Below, one piece after another: positions 15,817 to 25,122 of a stretch of DNA of 37,653 bases. How positions within the stretch are numbered: the first letter of the stretch is position 1; each line of letters opens with the position of its first letter. Under the pieces are notes generated by a model. That model did no database searches and had not been told where the DNA came from. It worked only from the letters and a program-made list of their open reading frames with translations. The DNA is from Roseibacillus ishigakijimensis (lineage in GTDB: Bacteria > Verrucomicrobiota > Verrucomicrobiia > Verrucomicrobiales > Akkermansiaceae), in assembly GCF_016595415.1 (NCBI RefSeq), contig NZ_JAENIO010000041.1, forward strand, positions 1 through 37,653, written 5' to 3'. A program made the translations under genes and the position numbers.

Positions 15817-18360
15817 TCAATGCGAGGCAATGACCTCGATCAAAGTGAGATAGGTCGATCCTTCCTCGCTGCGGTAGTGGAACCGCGCGAGGGCCACCGG
15901 TTCGCCTTCTGCGTCGAGAAGGGATTGCTCCCAGTGCGGGCCATCGCGGCGGAGATGTTTCTTGTTGCGCGCTTCCGGGTCGAGCCGCAGGTGGGCGTGA
16001 TGAGCAAAGAAATCGTCGAAGGCGAGGTCGAGGGATTCGCGCGTCCATTCGCGATCGTCGCCATCGCGGGCCTCGATGGCTTGGAGGGCATCGTCCATGC
16101 GATTGTCCGAGACCGCCTTGAGAAAAGTCCAGATGCACTGGTGGGCCGAGGGGGGGCGGGGCTTATCGCTGGGGGCGGGAAGTTCCTTTTTCTCGGCGGT
16201 CACCTGTGGGCCGTCCTTGAGGGCCTGCCATTCGTCCAGCAGGGAAGAGTCGGTCTGGCGGACGAGTTGCTCGAGATAGTCTTCAGCCTCCTGAAGGTCG
16301 TCGTTTTTGAAGGAGGGGGGCACGGTCTGGGAGAGAACCTTGTAGACCTCGGAGAGATGGCGGAGAAGGATGGCTTCGGATTTTTCTAGCTTGTAGGTCT
16401 TGATGTAGTCCTCGAAGCTGCTGTAGGTCTCGTAGATTTCCCGCACCACCGATTTGGGCCGGATGTTTTCCGCCGCCAGATAGGGATGGCCAGCCGCGTA
16501 ATCATTGAAAGTCTGGTAGATGAAATCCGCGCCAGGCTTGGGGTATTCAATTTTCTCCAGCTCCTCCATGCGTTGGTCGAAGTTGAGTCCATCCTCCTTC
16601 ATCTCGGCCATGGCTTCGTCCTTGGCTCGCCGGATCTGGGCTTTGAGCACTTGGTCGGGATTTTCCAGAATGGCCTCGACCATGGAAATGACATTGAGGG
16701 CATACTTCGGATCCTCAACGTCGAGCTTGGGCAGGGTGTCGAGGAGGTAGAGGCCGAGGGCCTGGTTGAGAGAGAAGTCCTGCTGCAGGTCGATATTGAG
16801 CCGCACCTTGGCCGGGCCCTGGCGTTCTTCCGGAGGGATGATCTCGAGAATTTTTCCCCGCACGAGATTGAAGAAGAGCTTGCGGGCGGTGATGCGGTGC
16901 TTCTTTTTGCGAGCCTCGCTTTCGTGGCTGCGGTCGATGAGCGCGCGGAGAGCGGCGCAGCCGTCTTCATCGCGCCGGGAGAGGACGTGGAGAATGAGGG
17001 AAAGGGTGACTTTGAAGGAGGATTGCAGAGGTTCGGGCTGGGAATTCTGCAACTTGAGGTAAGTGTTTTCGTCCCAGTGCACGTAGCCCCGTTCAGGCGG
17101 CGTCTTTTTGACGACCTTCTTTTTTTTCTTGGGATTTTCCGCTGCCTTGGCCTCCAGCTTGAGGTTCTCGATGATGTGTTCGGGCGCCTGCGCGATGACG
17201 TAGCCGATGTCGTCAAAGCCCCGTCGTCCCGCCCGGCCGGCGATTTGCTTGAAGTCGCGCACGGGGAGGATGCCGGTGCCCTTGCCGTCATATTTGCAGA
17301 GTTGGGTGAAGACCACGGTCCGGATGGGCACGTTCACACCCACGCCCAGGGTGTCGGTGCCGCAGATGACCTTGAGCAATCCCCGCTGGGTGAGCTTTTC
17401 CACCAGCAGGCGGTATTTGGGCAGCAATCCGGCGTGGTGGAGGCCGACGCCGTGGCGGAGGAAGCGGGCCATCTCCTTGCCATAGGGCGAGCGAAAGTCC
17501 CCGTCGATGAGCACTTCCGCGATTTCCTTCTTCTCCTCTTTACTACAGAAATTCTGGGAAAGCAGGTTTTGGGCGGTGCGGGCGGCGGCCAGCTGGGTGA
17601 AGTGGACCAGATAGATGGGCGCGCGGCGGGCTTCCACCAGTTCCGCGATTTTTTCCTCCAGAATGGTGGTGGAGTATTCGAATTCCAGGGGAACGGGCCG
17701 TTGCTCGGACTGAATGAGGGCGGTGGGAGCTCCAGTGAGGGTTTCCAGTTCTTCAATGAAAAACTCCGGATCGCCAATGGTGGCCGACATGAGGAGGAAG
17801 CGGCATTGGGGGAGGGAAAGGAGGGGAATCTGCCAGGCCCAGCCGCGCGAGTGGTCGGAGTAGTAGTGGAACTCGTCAATGATGACATCGTCCACCGGGG
17901 CGCGGGCCCCGTCGCGGAGAGCGAGATTGGCGAGGATCTCGGCGGTGCAGCAGATGATGGGGGCGTCGGGATTAACAGTGGCGTCACCAGTCACCAGACC
18001 GACGTTTTCGGGGCCGAAGTCCTTGCAGAGAGAAAGAAACTTCTCGTTGGCGAGGGCCTTGATGGGGACGGTGTAGTAGCTGGTCCGGCCCAGGCAGAGA
18101 CCGCGGTAGTGGAGGGCGGCGGCGACGAGCGATTTTCCCGAGCCGGTGGGGGTGTTGAGGATGACATTCTTGCCCTCGAAGAGCTCCAGGATGGCGTTTT
18201 CCTGGTGGTCGTAGGGCTCGATGCCGGCCTCGATGAGATAGGCGAGAAAGTTCTCGAGCGCTTCTTCGGAGCTGAGGGGCGAGTCGGGTTTGGTGAGTGT
18301 GGGCACGGGAAAGGGTCGGGTTTGCTTAGAGTTCTTCCTCCTCGCCTTCCCATTCGCCAT
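15817..18360 (-). CDS. Ski2-like DEAD/DEAH-box RNA helicase with DUF3516-type C-terminus
   Basis: This is an ATP-dependent superfamily 2 helicase of about 847 residues. Visible motifs are motif I TPTGSGKS, motif Ia [11 protein letters not shown], motif [10 protein letters not shown] (DEFH, an unusual variant of DEVH), motif [11 protein letters not shown], and motif [14 protein letters not shown], which with [13 protein letters not shown] places it in the Ski2/Mtr4-like branch. A Lys-rich linker (KKKKKVVKK) and a long helical C-terminal region of the DUF3516 type follow. These proteins are thought to unwind structured RNA; the bacterial role is not settled. The start is uncertain: the ATG at 18360 overlaps the YbjN-like gene by 35 bp, and a GTG at 18306 avoids the overlap. 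It is the last gene of the trpC cluster. Confidence 0.88.
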   Translation of the reverse strand: MANGKARRKNSKQTRPFPVPTLTKPDSPLSSEEALENFLAYLIEAGIEPYDHQENAILELFEGKNVILNTPTGSGKSLVAAALHYRGLCLGRTSYYTVPIKALANEKFLSLCKDFGPENVGLVTGDATVNPDAPIICCTAEILANLALRDGARAPVDDVIIDEFHYYSDHSRGWAWQIPLLSLPQCRFLLMSATIGDPEFFIEELETLTGAPTALIQSEQRPVPLEFEYSTTILEEKIAELVEARRAPIYLVHFTQLAAARTAQNLLSQNFCSKEEKKEIAEVLIDGDFRSPYGKEMARFLRHGVGLHHAGLLPKYRLLVEKLTQRGLLKVICGTDTLGVGVNVPIRTVVFTQLCKYDGKGTGILPVRDFKQIAGRAGRRGFDDIGYVIAQAPEHIIENLKLEAKAAENPKKKKKVVKKTPPERGYVHWDENTYLKLQNSQPEPLQSSFKVTLSLILHVLSRRDEDGCAALRALIDRSHESEARKKKHRITARKLFFNLVRGKILEIIPPEERQGPAKVRLNIDLQQDFSLNQALGLYLLDTLPKLDVEDPKYALNVISMVEAILENPDQVLKAQIRRAKDEAMAEMKEDGLNFDQRMEELEKIEYPKPGADFIYQTFNDYAAGHPYLAAENIRPKSVVREIYETYSSFEDYIKTYKLEKSEAILLRHLSEVYKVLSQTVPPSFKNDDLQEAEDYLEQLVRQTDSSLLDEWQALKDGPQVTAEKKELPAPSDKPRPPSAHQCIWTFLKAVSDNRMDDALQAIEARDGDDREWTRESLDLAFDDFFAHHAHLRLDPEARNKKHLRRDGPHWEQSLLDAEGEPVALARFHYRSEEGSTYLTLIEVIASH

Positions 18361-18859
18361 CATCGCCCGGGATGGGGGGCAGGAGGTCTTCGCGCAGCAG
18401 AAGCATCTCGATGGAGAGGTCGGGGAGGACATCGGTTTTGGTCCTCAGGAGAACGTTGGCCAGAGGCACCAAGCGGTCGAGTTCGGCAATGGTGGCGTGG
18501 ACCATGGAGGCAATGATGTCGGCGTCGTATTTTTCCTTTTCGAAAATATTGGTGATGCGGAAGACGAGCAACTGGCGGTCGAAATCGTATTCGAAGCCGC
18601 CTAGGGTGAGCTGCTTGTTGGCCCGCATAACGAGTTCCAGAAAGGCCGCCAAGTGAGTGTCTTCCGGCCGGAGGGGCGTTTCCCCTACGATGGCGAGGGC
18701 ATTGATGTTGGTGAAGCTCTGGGCCAGCAGGTGCACGCGGGTGTGGTGGGCCTCGAACTGGGTTTGGAGGACTTCGCGGCCTTCGATGACTTCGTGTTGC
18801 CAACCGTTTTGGCCGAAGGCCTCCACGACGGACTGGAACTGGATGGACGGAGCGGGCAT
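18326..18859 (-). CDS. YbjN-domain protein
   Basis: This is a 177-residue cytoplasmic protein resembling the YbjN family, which has a type III secretion chaperone-like fold and no fixed function (E. coli YbjN affects stress and motility phenotypes). Supporting features are the central segments [20 protein letters not shown] and [20 protein letters not shown], the helix [20 protein letters not shown], and an acidic end ([13 protein letters not shown]). The ATG at 18859 was chosen because the open frame upstream to 18991 is Arg/Pro-rich and lacks homology. It overlaps the 5' end of the helicase gene, so translational coupling is likely. Confidence 0.7.
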   Translation of the reverse strand: MPAPSIQFQSVVEAFGQNGWQHEVIEGREVLQTQFEAHHTRVHLLAQSFTNINALAIVGETPLRPEDTHLAAFLELVMRANKQLTLGGFEYDFDRQLLVFRITNIFEKEKYDADIIASMVHATIAELDRLVPLANVLLRTKTDVLPDLSIEMLLLREDLLPPIPGDDGEWEGEEEEL

Positions 18860-18899
18860 GGGGGAGAAAGAAACCGGAGGCGACCGCTTCGCGCAAGGG

Positions 18900-19415
18900 T
18901 TATTCCGGCGCGGTCGTGTCGTCCGCGCTCGTGGTCTCTGCTCCGGACTCCTTCCCTTCTTCTCCAAAGCGCTCGGCCATCCGGCCCTCAATGGCCCGGG
19001 TGAGGAGAAGGCGCGATTCGGCCGTCAGGGGCCCGAGGGAGATGACGGCTCCGGCGGTCTTTTTCTCGTCAAAATGCAGGGTCAGGGTCTTGTCCTTGAT
19101 CTCGGCACGATGAAATTCGGCCCAAGACCAGAGCCGGTAATTTTTGGTGGGGCGAATGAAGGGAAAGAACTCAATGCCCACCGGGCTGAGGATGAGGAAG
19201 GCGTGTTTGGCGCAGTGCCGGGAGAGCCAGAAGAAACCGCCCCCTACCGCCAGCAGAGGGAGGGTCCAGAGCCCATGCACGGGCGAGCGGTGGCCATAGA
19301 GGTGGGGCGCCACGAAGGTGAAGGCCACCGCCAGCGCGATCGCACCCAGGAGGGCAAAGGAGCGGGCCTGTCCGGTGCGGGTGAAGCGAATCTCTTTTTC
19401 CGGCTCGGCGACCAT
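18900..19415 (-). CDS. Two-helix membrane protein with PH-like domain, unknown function
   Basis: This 171-residue protein has two membrane segments near 19-40 (SFALLGAIALAVAFTFVA) and 48-63 (LWTLPLLAVGGGFFWL). They are followed by a cytoplasmic beta-rich part (FLILSPVGIEFFPFIRPTKN, LWSWAEFHRAEIKDKTLTLH) that looks like the bacterial PH-like domain of small membrane proteins, then an acidic disordered tail. I do not recognise a specific family. The ATG lies 1 bp after the stop codon of trpC, so it is certainly in the same transcript and possibly coupled; the YbjN-like gene starts 40 bp further on. Confidence 0.65.
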   Translation of the reverse strand: MVAEPEKEIRFTRTGQARSFALLGAIALAVAFTFVAPHLYGHRSPVHGLWTLPLLAVGGGFFWLSRHCAKHAFLILSPVGIEFFPFIRPTKNYRLWSWAEFHRAEIKDKTLTLHFDEKKTAGAVISLGPLTAESRLLLTRAIEGRMAERFGEEGKESGAETTSADDTTAPE

Positions 19416-19416
19416 C

Positions 19417-20229
19417 TTACTCGGTTGTTTCTTCGGCGGGTTCTTCCAAGGTCAGGGCAAGGAATTCCTGGATGGTGTCGGCGGGGATGTGGGAGCGCAT
19501 CAGGGTCTCGCCCACCAGAATGGCATTGGCCCCGTATTGGAGCACCTCGAAGGCGTCCTGAGGATTGCGAATGCCGGACTCCGAAACGAGGATGACGTTG
19601 TCGGGCGCTTCTTCCGCCAGGCGCTCGGTGGTTTTTAGATCGGTTTCGAAGGTCTTGAGATTGCGGTTGTTGATACCGAGAAGGTCGATACCATCGAGGT
19701 CGAGGGCGCGCTCCATCTCGGGGAGGTTGTGCACTTCCACCAGCACGTCCAGCTGCAGGGAGCGCGCGGTGTCGTAGAGCCGGACCAAGTCGTCTTGCTC
19801 CAGGGCCGCGACGATGAGGAGGATGGCGTCCGCCCCTGCGATGATGGCTTCGTGAATTTGCAACTCGTGGATCGTGAAATCCTTGCGCAGCAGGGGACAA
19901 CTGGGCTTTTCGGAAATTTTACTCAAGTAGGAGAGTGAGCCCTGGAAATACTTTTCGTCGGTCAGGATGGACATGCAGGAGGCTCCGCCGTCGAGGTAGC
20001 GTTCGGCCTGCCGGATGGGATCGAAGTCGGGATCGATGATTCCGGCGGAAGGAGAGGCCTTTTTGACCTCCGCGATGACTCCCAGCTGATGGGGGCCCCG
20101 GTCGAGCGCGGTGCGGAATCCCCGGAAATCGTTTCGTTGCAGGGCAGCCGCTTTCAGGATGTCAGCTTTGGGGAGGAGAGCCTCCACTTCGGTTCGTTTG
20201 TGGGCGATGATTTCGGCGAGTTTGTCCAT
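19417..20229 (-). CDS. trpC: Indole-3-glycerol phosphate synthase
   Basis: TrpC closes the indole ring of indole-3-glycerol phosphate from CdRP, in tryptophan synthesis. The 270-residue TIM barrel shows GVIAEVKKASPSAGII (catalytic Lys), CPLLRKDFTIHELQIHEA, LLGINNRNLKTFETDL and ILVSESGI followed by AILVGETLMR, the phosphate-binding end. No TrpF domain is fused. It leads a minus-strand cluster with unrelated genes (membrane protein, YbjN-like, helicase) and no other trp genes nearby. The start is the ATG at 20229. No attenuator with tandem Trp codons is visible upstream; the tRNA-Gly gene lies divergent. Confidence 0.96.
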   Translation of the reverse strand: MDKLAEIIAHKRTEVEALLPKADILKAAALQRNDFRGFRTALDRGPHQLGVIAEVKKASPSAGIIDPDFDPIRQAERYLDGGASCMSILTDEKYFQGSLSYLSKISEKPSCPLLRKDFTIHELQIHEAIIAGADAILLIVAALEQDDLVRLYDTARSLQLDVLVEVHNLPEMERALDLDGIDLLGINNRNLKTFETDLKTTERLAEEAPDNVILVSESGIRNPQDAFEVLQYGANAILVGETLMRSHIPADTIQEFLALTLEEPAEETTE

Positions 20230-20308
20230 GATGGGGCGTGGAGAGGGTTCTGGGACAAAGTGAGCGTCAGGTCGAGCGACTTTTTGTCATGAAAAGAGTA
20301 ATTTTCTC

Positions 20309-20336
20309 TTGCGGCCCGGAGGCGGTTTTGTATGCT
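20309..20336 (+). promoter_or_regulatory. Putative promoter of tRNA-Gly
   Basis: TTGCGG (20309-20314) and TATGCT (20331-20336) are separated by 16 bp and end 20 bp before the mature tRNA start, a normal arrangement for a single tRNA gene. Pattern match only. Confidence 0.5.
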
Positions 20337-20356
20337 GCGCGCCCCCGAGGGGAAAA

Positions 20357-20431
20357 GCGGGTGTAGCTCAGTGGTAGAGCGCAACCTTGCCAAGGTTGAT
20401 GTCGTGAGTTCGAATCTCATCACCCGCTCCA
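20357..20431 (+). tRNA. tRNA-Gly (anticodon GCC), CCA encoded
   Basis: The cloverleaf folds by eye: acceptor GCGGGTG/CACCCGC (20357-20363 and 20421-20427), D arm GCTC-AGTGGTA-GAGC, anticodon stem CAACC/GGTTG with loop TTGCCAA, so the anticodon is GCC (glycine), and T arm GTGAG-TTCGAAT-CTCAT. The discriminator base is T, and CCA is encoded at 20429-20431. It stands alone with its own promoter-like sequence and terminator. Confidence 0.97.
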
Positions 20432-20466
20432 CTTTTCCCCTCATTCTGACAGGTAACCCGAACGCA

Positions 20467-20503
20467 CCCCTTCCTGTCTGAGAGCGAGAAGGGGCTTTTT
20501 TTT
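20467..20503 (+). terminator. Rho-independent terminator after tRNA-Gly
   Basis: CCCCTTC (20467-20473) pairs with GAAGGGG (20488-20494), followed by C and eight Ts (20496-20503). It ends the tRNA transcript 36 bp after the CCA. Confidence 0.85.
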
Positions 20504-20611
20504 GCCGATAAGCCCGGCGTGCGGGGGGCGGGGGTTGTGCGCCAGATAATTGCCGCTCTGTTTGCCGCTCTCCTGTTTCTTGCCATTTGGCCGCATTTGG
20601 GCGCAGGAATG

Positions 20612-20647
20612 AAAAAACCCGCCGGACCACTGGCCAGACGGGTTTTT
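20612..20647 (-). terminator. Terminator downstream of pyruvate dehydrogenase E2 gene
   Basis: AAAAACCCG (20613-20621) pairs with CGGGTTTTT (20639-20647). Because it is flanked by As and Ts it can work in both directions; on the minus strand it lies 25 bp after the stop of the E2 gene, and the hairpin is followed by a T-run. Confidence 0.75.
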
Positions 20648-20671
20648 GAAGAAAAGAAGGACGGATTTTCC

Positions 20672-21961
20672 TTAGACCAGCATCAGTGCCGGGCTTTCGA
20701 TGAGCTTTTTCACCTCGGCGAGGAAGCGGGCTCCCACTGCTCCGTCAACCACGCGGTGGTCGCAGGAGAGACCGAGGTTGAGGCGGAGGCCGGGCTTGAT
20801 TTCGTCACCCACCACCACGGGTTTTTTGACGATGTTGCCTACCGAGAGAATGGCTGCTTGCGGGGGATTGACGATGGCATCGAAGGAGTCAATTCCGTAA
20901 GAACCGAGGTTGGAGATGGTGATGGTGCCGCCATCGAATTCATCGGGACGCAATTTCTTGTCCCGTGAGCGCGCAGCCAGGTCTTTGATTTCGCGGGAAA
21001 TTTGCAAGAGGCTCTTGCTTTCCGCCTTTTTGACCACCGGGGTGACGAGGCCGTCCTCTACGGCAACCGCTACGGCGATGCCCACCGAGGAGTATTGGAT
21101 GATGTGATCACCGGCAAAGGAGGCGTTCACTTCCGGCACGGCCATCGAGGCATTGATAAGCGCCTTCACGATGAAGTCGTTGATGGTGTATTTATTACCG
21201 GTTGTCTCTGCAGATTGCTCGTTGATTTGCTTGCGCAGGGCCATGAGGGGAGCGGCGTCCACTTCCACATGAAGGTAGAAGTGGGGGATGGTCTGCTTGG
21301 AGGTGAGGAGGCGGTCGGCAATGATGCGACGCAGCGAGCTCAACTCAATGCGTTGATCTTCGCCAGAGGCGACGGGATTGATCGCTTGCGGTGTGGGCGC
21401 GGGAGTGGCTGCCGGGCTGGCGGACTGGGTAGGGGCCGCGGAACCTCCTCCGCTGGCGGCGGCTTCCACGTCCTTCTTGATGATGCGGCCACCGGGGCCG
21501 GAGCCTTTGAGTCCACTCAAATCCACTCCTTCGCTTTCCGCGATTTTGCGCGCCAGCGGGGAGACCCGCAGGCGTTCCCCATCGGCGTTTGTCGGCGCGG
21601 CCGGGGTTTGGGAGCTGCTTGCCGGAGCAGGGGCTTCTTCCTTCTTCTCCTCAGCGGGAGCTTCTTCTTCTTTCTTCTCGGCACTGGCTTCTTCGCTGGA
21701 GCCGCTGTCGGACGAGCTCTCGCCATCTCCGCCCAGAATGCCAATGACCGCTCCCACGGCGGCTTTTTCGCCTTCTTGCACGAGAATTTTCGTCAGGACT
21801 CCTTCGTCGAAGACTTCCATGGCCATGGTGGCTTTATCGGTTTCGATTTCTGCGATTTCGTCGCCGATTTCGACCGATTCTCCTTCTTTTTTGAGCCAGC
21901 GCAGGATGGTGCCCTCCGTCATGGTGTCGGAGAGTTTGGGCATTTCGAGTTCAGAAGCCAT
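20672..21961 (-). CDS. pdhC: Pyruvate dehydrogenase E2, dihydrolipoamide acetyltransferase
   Basis: E2 forms the core of the pyruvate dehydrogenase complex and transfers the acetyl group from lipoamide to CoA. The 429-residue protein has one lipoyl domain (residues 1-76) with the lipoylated K43 in [13 protein letters not shown], an acidic/Ala-Pro linker, the E3-binding domain ([20 protein letters not shown] followed by [13 protein letters not shown]) and the catalytic domain ending in [20 protein letters not shown], with H402 and D406. The single lipoyl domain and overall pattern fit the alpha/beta-E1 type of complex, so pyruvate rather than 2-oxoglutarate is preferred. E1 and E3 genes are not in the window. 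The start is the ATG at 21961, without a Shine-Dalgarno motif. Confidence 0.9.
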   Translation of the reverse strand: MASELEMPKLSDTMTEGTILRWLKKEGESVEIGDEIAEIETDKATMAMEVFDEGVLTKILVQEGEKAAVGAVIGILGGDGESSSDSGSSEEASAEKKEEEAPAEEKKEEAPAPASSSQTPAAPTNADGERLRVSPLARKIAESEGVDLSGLKGSGPGGRIIKKDVEAAASGGGSAAPTQSASPAATPAPTPQAINPVASGEDQRIELSSLRRIIADRLLTSKQTIPHFYLHVEVDAAPLMALRKQINEQSAETTGNKYTINDFIVKALINASMAVPEVNASFAGDHIIQYSSVGIAVAVAVEDGLVTPVVKKAESKSLLQISREIKDLAARSRDKKLRPDEFDGGTITISNLGSYGIDSFDAIVNPPQAAILSVGNIVKKPVVVGDEIKPGLRLNLGLSCDHRVVDGAVGARFLAEVKKLIESPALMLV

Positions 21962-22057
21962 TTTGTTTGTGGGATATTGTGGTTAAAAAGCGATTTGGTG
22001 AACGAGAAGTAGCACCGACCTGCCCGAGAGTCCAGAATCCTCGGGTGAGAATCCAGA

Positions 22058-22798
22058 CTAGAATTTGCGAAATTCTGCCAGCGCAGCCGCGATGGCGGCG
22101 AGATGGGCTGCGATGCGGGTTTCCAAGGTGACGGCATGGGTGGGGGTTTCGAAGGTCAGGGAGAGCGGGCAACCACGCTCGCCGAGGTGAAGGGCCTCGG
22201 GAAAGCCTCCTGCCTCGCGGGCGAATTCTTCTTTATCCGGCATTTCCTCCAGAAAGAACCAGCCCGGGCCCGAGCTTTCCCGTTCGTCGATGATGGGGCC
22301 GGGCTCGAGGGGGAGGAGCGTCTTGATTTCGGTGAAGACGGCATCGCGCACACTGGGATTTCCCGCCAGCTGGATTTCGTAGAAATAGAAGCCGGTGGCG
22401 TCGTAGTCCTCGTGGAGACTGATGAAGAGGTCGGGCACCGGTTGGCGGCTGAGCCATTCCCGTTGCGCTGCCACTTCCGCTGATTGGCCGTGGAGGTAGT
22501 CACGGTTCAGGTCGAGGCCATCGCGGTTTTCCCGGCTGCCCCGGGCCAAGCCGCTGGGATTCATCAGGGGTGTGAGGAGCCAGTGAAGGTCGGCGGCGGG
22601 TCCATTCTCAAGAAATTCCAAGGCGGCCAGGGGGCTGGCGGGCTCGTCGCCATGAATCCCCGCCGAGAGATGGACCACCGGTCCGGGGGCCAGCCGGGTG
22701 AAGGCAGGGAGGTCGGGCAGGAGCGCCTCGAATTCGAAGTCTTGTCGGGCGGCCGCGCTGCGAAAGCGGGCGAGGAGGTCCTGGGGATCGAGTGGCAT
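22058..22798 (-). CDS. M14-family zinc carboxypeptidase-like protein
   Basis: This is a 246-residue member of the M14 peptidase / succinylglutamate desuccinylase superfamily. Zinc ligands are readable as H49-G-D-E52 in SAGIHGDEP and H129 in FISLHEDYDATG; the substrate-binding Asn-Arg pair is in GLDLNRDY, and the catalytic Glu is probably in SLTFETPTH near 218. No signal peptide is visible from the ATG at 22798, so it is probably cytoplasmic, like MpaA, which trims murein peptides. The substrate (peptide or acyl-amino acid) cannot be decided. The frame extends 20 Arg-rich codons upstream, which were not used. It lies between pdhC and the ankyrin gene on the same strand. Confidence 0.82.
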   Translation of the reverse strand: MPLDPQDLLARFRSAAARQDFEFEALLPDLPAFTRLAPGPVVHLSAGIHGDEPASPLAALEFLENGPAADLHWLLTPLMNPSGLARGSRENRDGLDLNRDYLHGQSAEVAAQREWLSRQPVPDLFISLHEDYDATGFYFYEIQLAGNPSVRDAVFTEIKTLLPLEPGPIIDERESSGPGWFFLEEMPDKEEFAREAGGFPEALHLGERGCPLSLTFETPTHAVTLETRIAAHLAAIAAALAEFRKF

Positions 22799-22924
22799 GA
22801 GCGGGCGGGAGAGTAGTTCTCTTCTCCGCCTTGGGCAAGGTCGTCGCACCTCTTTCAAGAAGAGGGCTGTCGCTGCCGATGTTTGCAGCGGAGAAGGAAG
22901 CGGGCCAGCAGAATGGGAGTCATC

Positions 22925-23458
22925 TCAGTTCGAGGCTGCTGCTTTTCTCCGTTTGGCCCACGCGATGAGTGGTTCCAGCAATTTTCCCACCACCCGCAGT
23001 TGTTTGCCGCGCAGGCCGAACTTGTTTCGACTGTCTTGATTGGCTCCTTTTTCCACCAGGAGGGCGGCAAGGTCGTGTCGTCCGAACATGCTGGCAAAGT
23101 GATAGGGAGTCTGGCCTCCGCCCTGATCGGCATCGACTTCGGCTCCGTGAGCGAGGAGAGCCGCCGCGATCTCGCGGTAGCCCTTGAAGGCGACTCCTCC
23201 CAAGGGGGTTTGCCCGCGGTCGTTCCGGCGGTCAACCTCCGCGCCACGGTCCAGCAGGGCCCGGGTGGTTTCCAAGTGGCCATTGTAGGCCGCCAGCATG
23301 AGGAGAGAGTTGCCCTTTTCGTCTGCGAGATTGAGGGGCAAGCCGACCGCCAGCATGGAGATCAGTTCGTCCGTTTGCCCGGTGCGGGCCAAGTCGAGGG
23401 CATGTTGCTGCAATTCTGCGTAACGCGCTTCTTCAGCGGGAGAGATTGATTCAGTCAT
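22925..23458 (-). CDS. Ankyrin-repeat protein downstream of catalase
   Basis: This 177-residue protein has three to four ankyrin repeats: KGNSLLMLAAYNGHLETTRA, RGQTPLGGVAFKGYREIAAA and GGQTPYHFASMFGRHDLAAL are the clear units, each ending in a LLxxGAxxD turn. The start is the ATG at 23458 (MTESISPAEEARYAELQQHA); an extension to 23560 would run back through the terminator and was rejected. Ankyrin proteins encoded next to catalase are known in Pseudomonas (AnkB with KatB) and Campylobacter (a haem-trafficking partner of KatA), so a role in making catalase active is likely. No signal peptide is visible, arguing for the cytoplasm. Confidence 0.88.
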   Translation of the reverse strand: MTESISPAEEARYAELQQHALDLARTGQTDELISMLAVGLPLNLADEKGNSLLMLAAYNGHLETTRALLDRGAEVDRRNDRGQTPLGGVAFKGYREIAAALLAHGAEVDADQGGGQTPYHFASMFGRHDLAALLVEKGANQDSRNKFGLRGKQLRVVGKLLEPLIAWAKRRKAAASN

Positions 23459-23481
23459 CGGTATCTGAGGGATGGGTGGGG

Positions 23482-23521
23482 AAAAAAGGGCCCCGTGTCG
23501 CGGTGGGGCTTCACGGGGCCC
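23482..23521 (-). terminator. Strong hairpin terminator between katA and the ankyrin gene
   Basis: GGGCCCCGTG (23488-23497) pairs perfectly with CACGGGGCCC (23512-23521). On the minus strand six Ts follow (As at 23482-23487). It lies 16 bp after the katA stop and only 24 bp before the ankyrin start, so the ankyrin gene must rely on read-through. Confidence 0.85.
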
Positions 23522-23537
23522 GGGGAAAGAAGGGGAC

Positions 23538-25028
23538 TCAGGCCCCCATTTGGTCGGCATCGTCGGCTCCGGGTTCGGTGCCGGTCATCTGGTTCTGGCC
23601 GGCCAGAGCGGCGCGCACCCCGGCTCCATAGGCAGGGTCGGCCCGGTCGAAGTGGACCAGCTGGCGGTCGATGATTTCCTGGGGCACTCCGGCCATCGCT
23701 TCTGCGATATTTTGGAAGAGGCGCTCTTGCTCGCCGGCACTCATCAGGCGGAAGAGGTTGCCCGGTTGCGTGTAGTCGTCATTGCCCTCGCGGTGGTCGT
23801 AGCGGTCGGCATCGCCGGAAATCTGCAAGGGGGGCTCTGCGAAACGGCTGTCCTCGACCGGTCCTCCCATGGTGTTGGGCTCGTAGTAAGCATCGGAACC
23901 GTGGGGAGGCAGGAAGTTCATCTGGCCGTCGGCATGGTAGGTATTGACGGGCGACTTCGGGCGATTGACCGGGAGGGCTTCATACCAAGTGCCCACCCGG
24001 TAGCGATGGGCGTCGGCATAGGAAAAGATGCGGGCCTGCAGCATTTTGTCGGGCGAGAAGCTGATGCCGGGCACGATGTTGGAGGGACTGAAGGCGCTTT
24101 GCTCGATTTCCTGAAAGTAGTTCTCGGGATTGCGATTGAGCTCCAGCACACCCACGTCAATGAGCGGGTAGTCGCCATGGGGCCAGACTTTGGTGACGTC
24201 GAAGGGGTTGTAAGGCACCTTCTCGGCGTCTTTTTCAGGCATGACCTGGATTTTGAAATCCCAGAGCGGGTAGTTTCCCTTCTCAATGTTTTCGTAAAGG
24301 TCGCGCTGGGAGGACTCGCGGTCCTTGGCGATGATGGCCTCTCCTTCGCTGTTGGTGAGGCATTCGATGCCTTGGCGGGTCTTGAAGTGGAACTTGACCC
24401 AAAAGCGCTCGCCCTTGGCATTGATGAAGGAGTAGGTGTGCGAACCATAACCATTGGTGTGGCGGTAGCTTTTCGGCAGCCCTCGGTCCGACATCAGGAT
24501 GGTGACCTGGTGCAGGGATTCCGGGCTCAAGCTCCAGAAGTCCCACATCGCGGTAGCCGAGCGCATGTGGGTGCGCGGGTGGCGCTTCTGGGTGTGGATG
24601 AAGTCCGGAAACTTCATCGGATCGCGCACAAAAAAGACCGGAGTGTTGTTGCCGACCATGTCCCAGTTGCCCTCGTTGGTGTAGAACTTCAGGGCCCAGC
24701 CCCGCACATCGCGCTCGGCATCGGCCGCGCCGCGTTCGCCGGCCACAGTGGAGAAGCGCAGGAGGCAGTCCGTCTCTTTTCCGATTTCGCTGAAAATGTC
24801 GGCCTTGCTGTATTGGGTGATGTCGTGGGTGATGGTCAGCTTGCCAAAGGCACCCGAGCCCTTGGCGTGGACAGTGCGCTCGGGAATGCGCTCGCGGTTC
24901 TGATGGGCCAGCTTTTCAATCAACTGGTAATCCTGCATCAAGAGCGGGCCGCGAGGTCCTGCGGTCATGGAATTCTGGTTGTCGGCAATGGGATTGCCGC
25001 CGGTGGTCGTCATTTGCTTGTCTGCCAT
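23538..25028 (-). CDS. katA: Haem catalase (small-subunit type)
   Basis: This enzyme breaks hydrogen peroxide down to water and oxygen. The 496-residue protein is a small-subunit (clade 3-like) monofunctional catalase. Visible active-site elements are H54 in [12 protein letters not shown], the distal Asn in [12 protein letters not shown] (127-128), and the haem-ligand Tyr in [14 protein letters not shown]. The NADPH-binding region HRYR and the RRxxH-type segment are present. No signal peptide is seen. It is divergent from the OxyR-type regulator across 94 bp that contain an OxyR-like site, so peroxide induction is likely. The ankyrin gene follows across a strong terminator. Confidence 0.96.
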   Translation of the reverse strand: MADKQMTTTGGNPIADNQNSMTAGPRGPLLMQDYQLIEKLAHQNRERIPERTVHAKGSGAFGKLTITHDITQYSKADIFSEIGKETDCLLRFSTVAGERGAADAERDVRGWALKFYTNEGNWDMVGNNTPVFFVRDPMKFPDFIHTQKRHPRTHMRSATAMWDFWSLSPESLHQVTILMSDRGLPKSYRHTNGYGSHTYSFINAKGERFWVKFHFKTRQGIECLTNSEGEAIIAKDRESSQRDLYENIEKGNYPLWDFKIQVMPEKDAEKVPYNPFDVTKVWPHGDYPLIDVGVLELNRNPENYFQEIEQSAFSPSNIVPGISFSPDKMLQARIFSYADAHRYRVGTWYEALPVNRPKSPVNTYHADGQMNFLPPHGSDAYYEPNTMGGPVEDSRFAEPPLQISGDADRYDHREGNDDYTQPGNLFRLMSAGEQERLFQNIAEAMAGVPQEIIDRQLVHFDRADPAYGAGVRAALAGQNQMTGTEPGADDADQMGA

Positions 25029-25102
25029 AATTGCTTGATAGGGTCACCGGGCAGACTAGCGAAAAAAGCCCTTCAGAAAAGTTTATTGCGTAAATACAAG
25101 CC

Positions 25103-25117
25103 ATAGCTTTATCCTAT
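25103..25117. promoter_or_regulatory. OxyR-like binding half-site ATAG-N7-CTAT
   Basis: ATAG (25103-25106) and CTAT (25114-25117) are spaced by exactly 7 bp, matching half of the OxyR consensus ATAG-N7-CTAT-N7-ATAG-N7-CTAT, and the site also fits the LysR T-N11-A rule. The second half is degenerate. It sits 5 bp before the regulator's ATG and about 75 bp upstream of the katA start, so it could serve both autoregulation and katA activation. Confidence 0.6.
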
Positions 25118-25122
25118 TTCTC

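Noticed and set aside
16486-18516. 676-codon plus-strand ORF opposite the helicase gene
   Set aside because: It is a shadow frame of the GC-rich helicase gene; the product is low-complexity Gly/Val/Glu-rich without family features.
20519-20671. Plus-strand ORF with hydrophobic IIAALFAALLFLAIWPHL between tRNA-Gly and pdhC
   Set aside because: The frame continues antisense through a terminator and into the pdhC gene, and there is no promoter or family match.
25029-25122. Full four-box OxyR operator in the katA-oxyR region
   Set aside because: Only one ATAG-N7-CTAT pair is exact; the neighbouring boxes at the required 7-bp spacing match two or fewer of four bases, so only a half-site is reported.
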